From the NCBI GenBank assembly GCA_026712605.1, contig JAPORL010000193.1:1-10430 (forward strand): a stretch of 10,430 nucleotides of DNA, written 5' to 3'. A program made the position numbers and the translations under genes. This DNA is from Pseudobdellovibrionaceae bacterium (lineage in GTDB: Bacteria; Bdellovibrionota; Bdellovibrionia; Bdellovibrionales; UBA1609). Shown here piece by piece: positions 7,723-10,430 of the stretch (its first letter is position 1; every line of letters starts with the position of its first letter). Under the pieces are notes generated by a model. The model was not told the DNA's origin. It ran no database searches and saw nothing but the letters and a program-made list of their open reading frames with translations.

Positions 7723-8910
7723 TTAATCGTAAGATAAACCCCTTTTCACATTCATTTTATAAGCTCTTATAGCAGGAAAAACAGAAGATAATACGATTAC
7801 AAATAAGCTGATTAAAAAAATTTGCAGAATATCAGAAAAACTCCATGCCCATGCAATTTCATTAATCTGGTAAGATTGAGCAGGGATAAAATCCCATTGG
7901 CTTTGTAAAAAAATCAATAGTGCAAAAACTAATAGACCTAAAATAAGACCAAAAAAAGAGCCAAAAATACCTAGAATAAAACCATTCAATAAAAACAAAT
8001 TCCTAACAGCTGTTTTTTTTAATCCCATAGCTTTTAAAATATTAATTTCTTTAGCTCGTTTAAAAACTTGTATAAATAAAGCGCTAGAGACATTAAATCC
8101 AGCTGAAATAATTAAAATAAACAAAACTAAAAAAATAATTTTTTTATCTGACTCAATAATTTCAAAAAAAGCTTTATCAACATCTCTCCAAGATTGGACA
8201 GAATAGTAAGGGGGCAGTATTTGCGATAACTCTTTTTTTAAAACATCAACTTTCTTTTTATCCTTAAGCCATAAACTCATTCCAGAGACTTTATCAAAGC
8301 CTAAAAATTTGCTGGATGATAAGGGCATAACAGCAAAAAAAGAGTTAAACTCATAACGACCAAAATCAATGATTCCAGCTACTTTAAATTGAGCTTGCTT
8401 TCTGAGAAAATTTTCAGCTTGAGAAATAACAATAGATGCCTTTGAGCCTGAGGACAACCTCAACTCTTTAGCTAATTCAGATCCTAAAATAATAGAAGGA
8501 GAAGAAAAATCTAAATTTCCCTCTAACATTCGGTTTTTAAAAAAAGAAAAAAGCTTTAGTTTCTCATCCTCAATAGCTTCAAAAAAAACACCTTTAAAAA
8601 GTTGATCTTTAATAAGTAAAGCCTCAAAAAATAAAAAGAAAACTTTTTGCTCAAAAAAATCTTCGTAGTCTTCTGTTAATTCTAATAAATCTTCTTTTAA
8701 GACATCAGCTTCCGATTGAATACGGAGATGACCTTGCTTATCAACTATTGTTTTTTCTAAACCAGAAGAAAAGCCGTTAACAACCAAAACAGCAACTGTA
8801 AGAGAGGCTACAGCCAAAATCAAACCAAAGAGACTAAACAAAGAGCTAAATTGAAAAACTGTTTTTGCAGAAAATAAGACTCTTTTAAGCCATAAAATAT
8901 AAAAAGACAT
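7723..8910 (-). CDS. lolC: LolC/LolE-type permease of the lipoprotein-releasing ABC transporter (MacB/FtsX fold)
   Basis: A 395-residue inner-membrane permease that, with the LolD ATPase, frees outer-membrane lipoproteins from the inner membrane and passes them to LolA. Topology is typical: one N-terminal helix (about 22-45), a large periplasmic domain (about 46-250), then three C-terminal helices (about 256-280, 304-335 and 360-380) forming the FtsX domain. Landmarks are SWRDVDKAFFE (240-250), the coupling-helix motif KEINILKAMG (287-296), which contacts the ATPase, and FPAIRAYKMNVKRGLSYD (378-395) at the end. Helix 1 ends in VVNGFSSGLE, also typical of LolC/E. ATG at 8910-8908 has AAGGAA 4 bases upstream. 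No lolD or lolA lies in the window. LolC and LolE cannot be told apart here, and the symbol is a family label; a single-permease (LolF-like) system is possible. Confidence 0.82.
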   Translation of the reverse strand: MSFYILWLKRVLFSAKTVFQFSSLFSLFGLILAVASLTVAVLVVNGFSSGLEKTIVDKQGHLRIQSEADVLKEDLLELTEDYEDFFEQKVFFLFFEALLIKDQLFKGVFFEAIEDEKLKLFSFFKNRMLEGNLDFSSPSIILGSELAKELRLSSGSKASIVISQAENFLRKQAQFKVAGIIDFGRYEFNSFFAVMPLSSSKFLGFDKVSGMSLWLKDKKKVDVLKKELSQILPPYYSVQSWRDVDKAFFEIIESDKKIIFLVLFILIISAGFNVSSALFIQVFKRAKEINILKAMGLKKTAVRNLFLLNGFILGIFGSFFGLILGLLVFALLIFLQSQWDFIPAQSYQINEIAWAWSFSDILQIFLISLFVIVLSSVFPAIRAYKMNVKRGLSYD

Positions 8911-8921
8911 TTATTTCCTTT

Positions 8922-8998
8922 ATATAGTGAAGCTACTTAGCTTTTCAAGTGCCGATACTAGACCAAGCTAATTTATAACCTAAGTAGCTTCACTATAT
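8922..8998. repeat. 77-base palindromic element with 19-bp perfect inverted repeats in the lolC-type leader
   Basis: The left arm 8922-8940 (ATATAGTGAAGCTACTTAG) is the exact reverse complement of the right arm 8980-8998; the loop is 39 bases. A second, inner pair TTAGCTT (8937-8943) / AAGCTAA (8965-8971) shares four bases with the outer arm, so the RNA could form a stacked or switching hairpin. In the sense of the permease gene the second arm ends one base before the AAGGAA ribosome binding site. There is no good T-run after either arm, which argues against a simple terminator. Both ends run into TATA, as a small nonautonomous element with TA target duplication would show. The nature (leader hairpin or miniature transposon) is undecided; the repeat itself is certain. 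Confidence 0.9.
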
Positions 8999-9009
8999 CA
9001 TTTTTAATC

Positions 9010-9038
9010 ACTATAAATGTTAAATTTTTTTACTTCAA
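9010..9038 (-). promoter_or_regulatory. Candidate promoter of the lolC-type gene
   Basis: On the minus strand TTGAAG (9038-9033), a 17-base spacer, then TATAGT (9015-9010). Start of transcription near 9003 would make nearly the whole leader equal to the palindromic element at 8922-8998. Matches to the sigma-70 consensus are 4 of 6 and 5 of 6. Confidence 0.45.
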
Positions 9039-9083
9039 TAACAAGCCTTTTTTATTTGAAATTTTTTGACCTAACAAGCTTTT
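9022..9083. repeat. Imperfect tandem repeat just downstream of prfB
   Basis: On the plus strand AAATTTTTT plus TAACAAGC occurs twice: 9022-9030 with 9039-9046 (8 bases between) and 9059-9067 with 9072-9079 (4 bases between), each followed by a T-run. The second copy touches the prfB stop; the candidate -35 box of the lolC-type gene lies in the spacer of the first copy. It may be a small duplication; no function is implied. Confidence 0.5.
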
Positions 9084-10195
9084 AGGATAAGCTCTTTTTT
9101 AAAACCGCTGATATAAATAAATCAATGTCTCCATCTAAAACCTCTTTGGGAACAGGATGCTCTTCATTAGTTCTATGATCTTTCACCATTTGATAAGGGT
9201 GTAAAATATAAGAGCGAATTTGACTCCCCCATTCATTGGATTTTTTTGAAGATTCTCGTTGTTCCTTTTCTTGATCTTGTTTTTCCAGTTCTTTTTTATA
9301 AAGAGCTGATTTTAACATTTTCATGGCTCTATCCTTGTTGGCATGCTGACTGCGTTGATTTTGACACTGAACAACTAAACCTGTTGGGACATGTGTAATA
9401 CGAACCGCTGAGTCGGTAGTATTCACATGCTGACCTCCAGCTCCACTTGAGCGATAAGTGTCTATTTTTAGATCTTCTGTTTTAATATGAATTTCAACAC
9501 TTTGATCCACTTCAGGCCATGCAAACACAGAAGCAAAGCTAGTATGTCTTCTCGCATTGGAGTCAAAAGGGGAAATACGAACCAAACGATGAACTCCTGA
9601 TTCGGCTTTTAACAAACCATAACTATACTCTCCTTTAATTAAAAAAGAGACAGATTTAATACCTGCAGAGTCCCCTTCACTCAAGGATAAAAGCTCTGTT
9701 TTAAAGCCTTGTTTATCTGCCCAACGAAGATACATTCTATATAAAATTTGCGCCCAATCCGTAGCCTCTGTCCCTCCCGCTCCCGCATGAATAGATAAAT
9801 AAGAGTTATTTTTATCACTTTCTTTATTGAGAAAACTTTGTGTTTCTTTTTGTTCAAGTGACTGTGTGAGTTTTTTTATATCCTGTTTGAGCTGTTTAAA
9901 GCTTTCTTCATCTTTTTCTTCAGAAAGCATTTCCAATAAAACAAAGTTATCTTCTAAATTTTGATCAAATTGTTTCCAATCTTCTAAGATTTTTTCAATA
10001 TAAGATTTTTCCTGATTAAGAGTTTGTGTTTTTTTTAAATCCTGCCAAACTTCTGGTTTTTCTATTTCTTTGTTTATTTCTTGAAGTCTTTTCTGCTGTT
10101 TATCCAGATCAAAGACACCTCCTAAGCTCTTTGGCTTTTTTACTAAGCTCGCTTAAATTTTCTTTCAATTCTGTAAGATCTGCTGTTACAAACAT
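9082..10195 (-). CDS. prfB: Peptide chain release factor 2 (RF2), with +1 programmed ribosomal frameshift
   Basis: RF2 ends translation at UGA and UAA. The gene is read as 10195-10112, skip of one base at 10111, then 10110-9082, giving 370 residues (about 365 in E. coli). The first frame encodes MFVTADLTEL... and stops at UGA (10111-10109) after 28 codons; the shifted frame continues FDLDKQQKRLQEINKEIEKP, a classical RF2 N-terminus. The stop-recognition tripeptide SPF is at about 208-210 and the catalytic GGQ at 253-255 in SSGAGGQHVN. The residue matching E. coli 246 is Ser, the common, more active type. ATG at 10195-10193 has AAGGAG 5 bases upstream. Software that ignores the shift starts the gene at an internal codon near 9936 and loses 86 residues. 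RF2 controls its own level: low RF2 lets the ribosome shift. It ends in TAA. Confidence 0.97.
10109..10123 (-). promoter_or_regulatory. RF2 +1 programmed frameshift site
   Basis: On the minus strand AGG AGG TGT CTT TGA T: the internal Shine-Dalgarno AGGAGG (10123-10118), a 3-base spacer, the slippery CUU (10114-10112) and the in-frame UGA (10111-10109). Spacing and slippery codon match the E. coli prfB element. tRNA-Leu slips from CUU to UUU, so the next codon is GAU at 10110-10108. Confidence 0.96.
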
Positions 10196-10220
10196 GTTTT
10201 CTCCTTCTTTTACCAATTTA

Positions 10221-10248
10221 ATAATACTGATAATTTTATTTATGTAAA
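10221..10248 (-). promoter_or_regulatory. Candidate promoter of prfB
   Basis: On the minus strand TTTACA (10248-10243), a 16-base spacer and TATTAT (10226-10221), both 5 of 6 to the sigma-70 consensus. Transcription would start near 10214, about 19 bases before the ATG, leaving room for AAGGAG (10206-10201). It is the best promoter match in the window. Confidence 0.55.
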
Positions 10249-10250
10249 AT

Positions 10251-10281
10251 CAAAAAACAAGAAATTATTTAAATAACTTTC
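10251..10281 (-). terminator. Possible AT-rich terminator between the upstream gene and prfB
   Basis: On the minus strand GAAAGTTA / TAATTTC arms (within 10281-10261, one G-U pair) are followed by TTGTTTTTTG (10260-10251). The stem is almost all A-T, so it would be weak. It lies about 90 bases after the stop of the partial gene at the right edge and directly before the prfB promoter. Confidence 0.3.
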
Positions 10282-10372
10282 CAAACCCAGCATAATCTTC
10301 CCTAAAAGCTATAAAGATATTCAAAACTTCATAAAGGTATTTTATATGACGATTTATAAATTAACAGAAAGA

Positions 10373-10430
10373 CTATTGCCATTGAGAAAAAATTTCATCT
10401 TGAATTTGATACATTTTTCTAGCTAAAGAG
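10373..10430 (-). CDS. C-terminal end of an unidentified gene (partial)
   Basis: Reading the minus strand in from the right edge, one frame gives SLARKMYQIQDEIFSQWQ and then TAG (10375-10373). The mix of charged, aromatic and aliphatic residues looks like a real protein end, and the strand agrees with all other genes. Only 18 residues are seen, so the product cannot be named. A competing plus-strand frame of 26 codons (10346-10426) over the same bases looks less convincing. Confidence 0.4.
   Translation of the reverse strand, partial: SLARKMYQIQDEIFSQWQ

Noticed and set aside
7549..7737. Plus-strand reading frame of 62 codons between actA and the lolC-type gene
   Set aside because: It is Lys/Phe/Leu rich as expected from random AT-rich DNA, has only a weak ribosome binding site, overlaps the end of the lolC-type gene and opposes every other gene. 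No domain is recognisable.
8922..8998. Palindrome as a rho-independent terminator of prfB
   Set aside because: On the minus strand the second arm is followed by AAAGGAAATAA, not a T-run, and it directly precedes a start codon; on the plus strand only CATTTTT follows and no plus-strand gene exists.
10346..10426. Plus-strand small frame of 26 codons with AAAGG upstream
   Set aside because: Too short and of low complexity; the minus-strand partial frame over the same bases looks more protein-like and fits the gene direction.
1..10430. Defence system, CRISPR array, prophage or toxin-antitoxin pair
   Set aside because: No repeated spacer structure, nuclease, integrase, transposase or toxin-like frame was seen on either strand; the gene content is housekeeping and respiratory.

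Overview
The window comes from an AT-rich, Gram-negative, respiring bacterium. The Gram-negative reading rests on a lipoprotein-release (LolC/E-type) permease and on lipoprotein- and Tat-type export signals. UGA works as a normal stop (it ends actA and actC and sits in the prfB frameshift site), so the genetic code is standard. I cannot name the species. Alternative complex III occurs in Bacteroidota, Rhodothermota, Deltaproteobacteria-like lineages, Bdellovibrionota and others. A prfB gene next to a lolC-type gene loosely recalls the prfB-lysS-lolC order of delta-like groups, but that is inference.

Every gene I can support lies on the minus strand, so the gene order runs from high to low coordinates. 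At the right edge is the last part of an unidentified gene (10373-10430). It is followed by an AT-rich terminator-like palindrome and a good promoter for prfB (9082-10195). prfB encodes peptide chain release factor 2 and carries the classical +1 programmed frameshift: an in-frame UGA after codon 28, preceded by AGGAGG. Next comes a gene for a LolC/LolE-type permease (7723-8910). Its leader is dominated by a 19-bp perfect inverted repeat that ends one base before the Shine-Dalgarno sequence.

After a 334-base gap with no convincing gene, the left 7.4 kb is a compact operon for alternative complex III (ACIII), a quinol:cytochrome c / high-potential acceptor oxidoreductase. Its order is actA (pentahaem cytochrome c), actB (Tat-exported fused molybdopterin-like plus Fe-S subunit), actC (NrfD-like quinol-oxidising membrane subunit), actD (DUF3341 two-helix subunit), actE (monohaem lipoprotein cytochrome c) and actF (second NrfD-like subunit). 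actF runs off the left edge, probably at its last codon. The six genes are tightly spaced (4-base overlap to 45-base gap), which fits one transcript. In the complex, ActC oxidises quinol, the Fe-S clusters of ActB carry electrons to the haems of ActA and ActE, and a high-potential acceptor or terminal oxidase (encoded elsewhere) receives them.

I found no CRISPR array, tRNA, rRNA, intact insertion sequence or defence system. The least explained elements are the lolC-leader palindrome, the two UUG start codons in the act operon, and a small imperfect repeat behind prfB.
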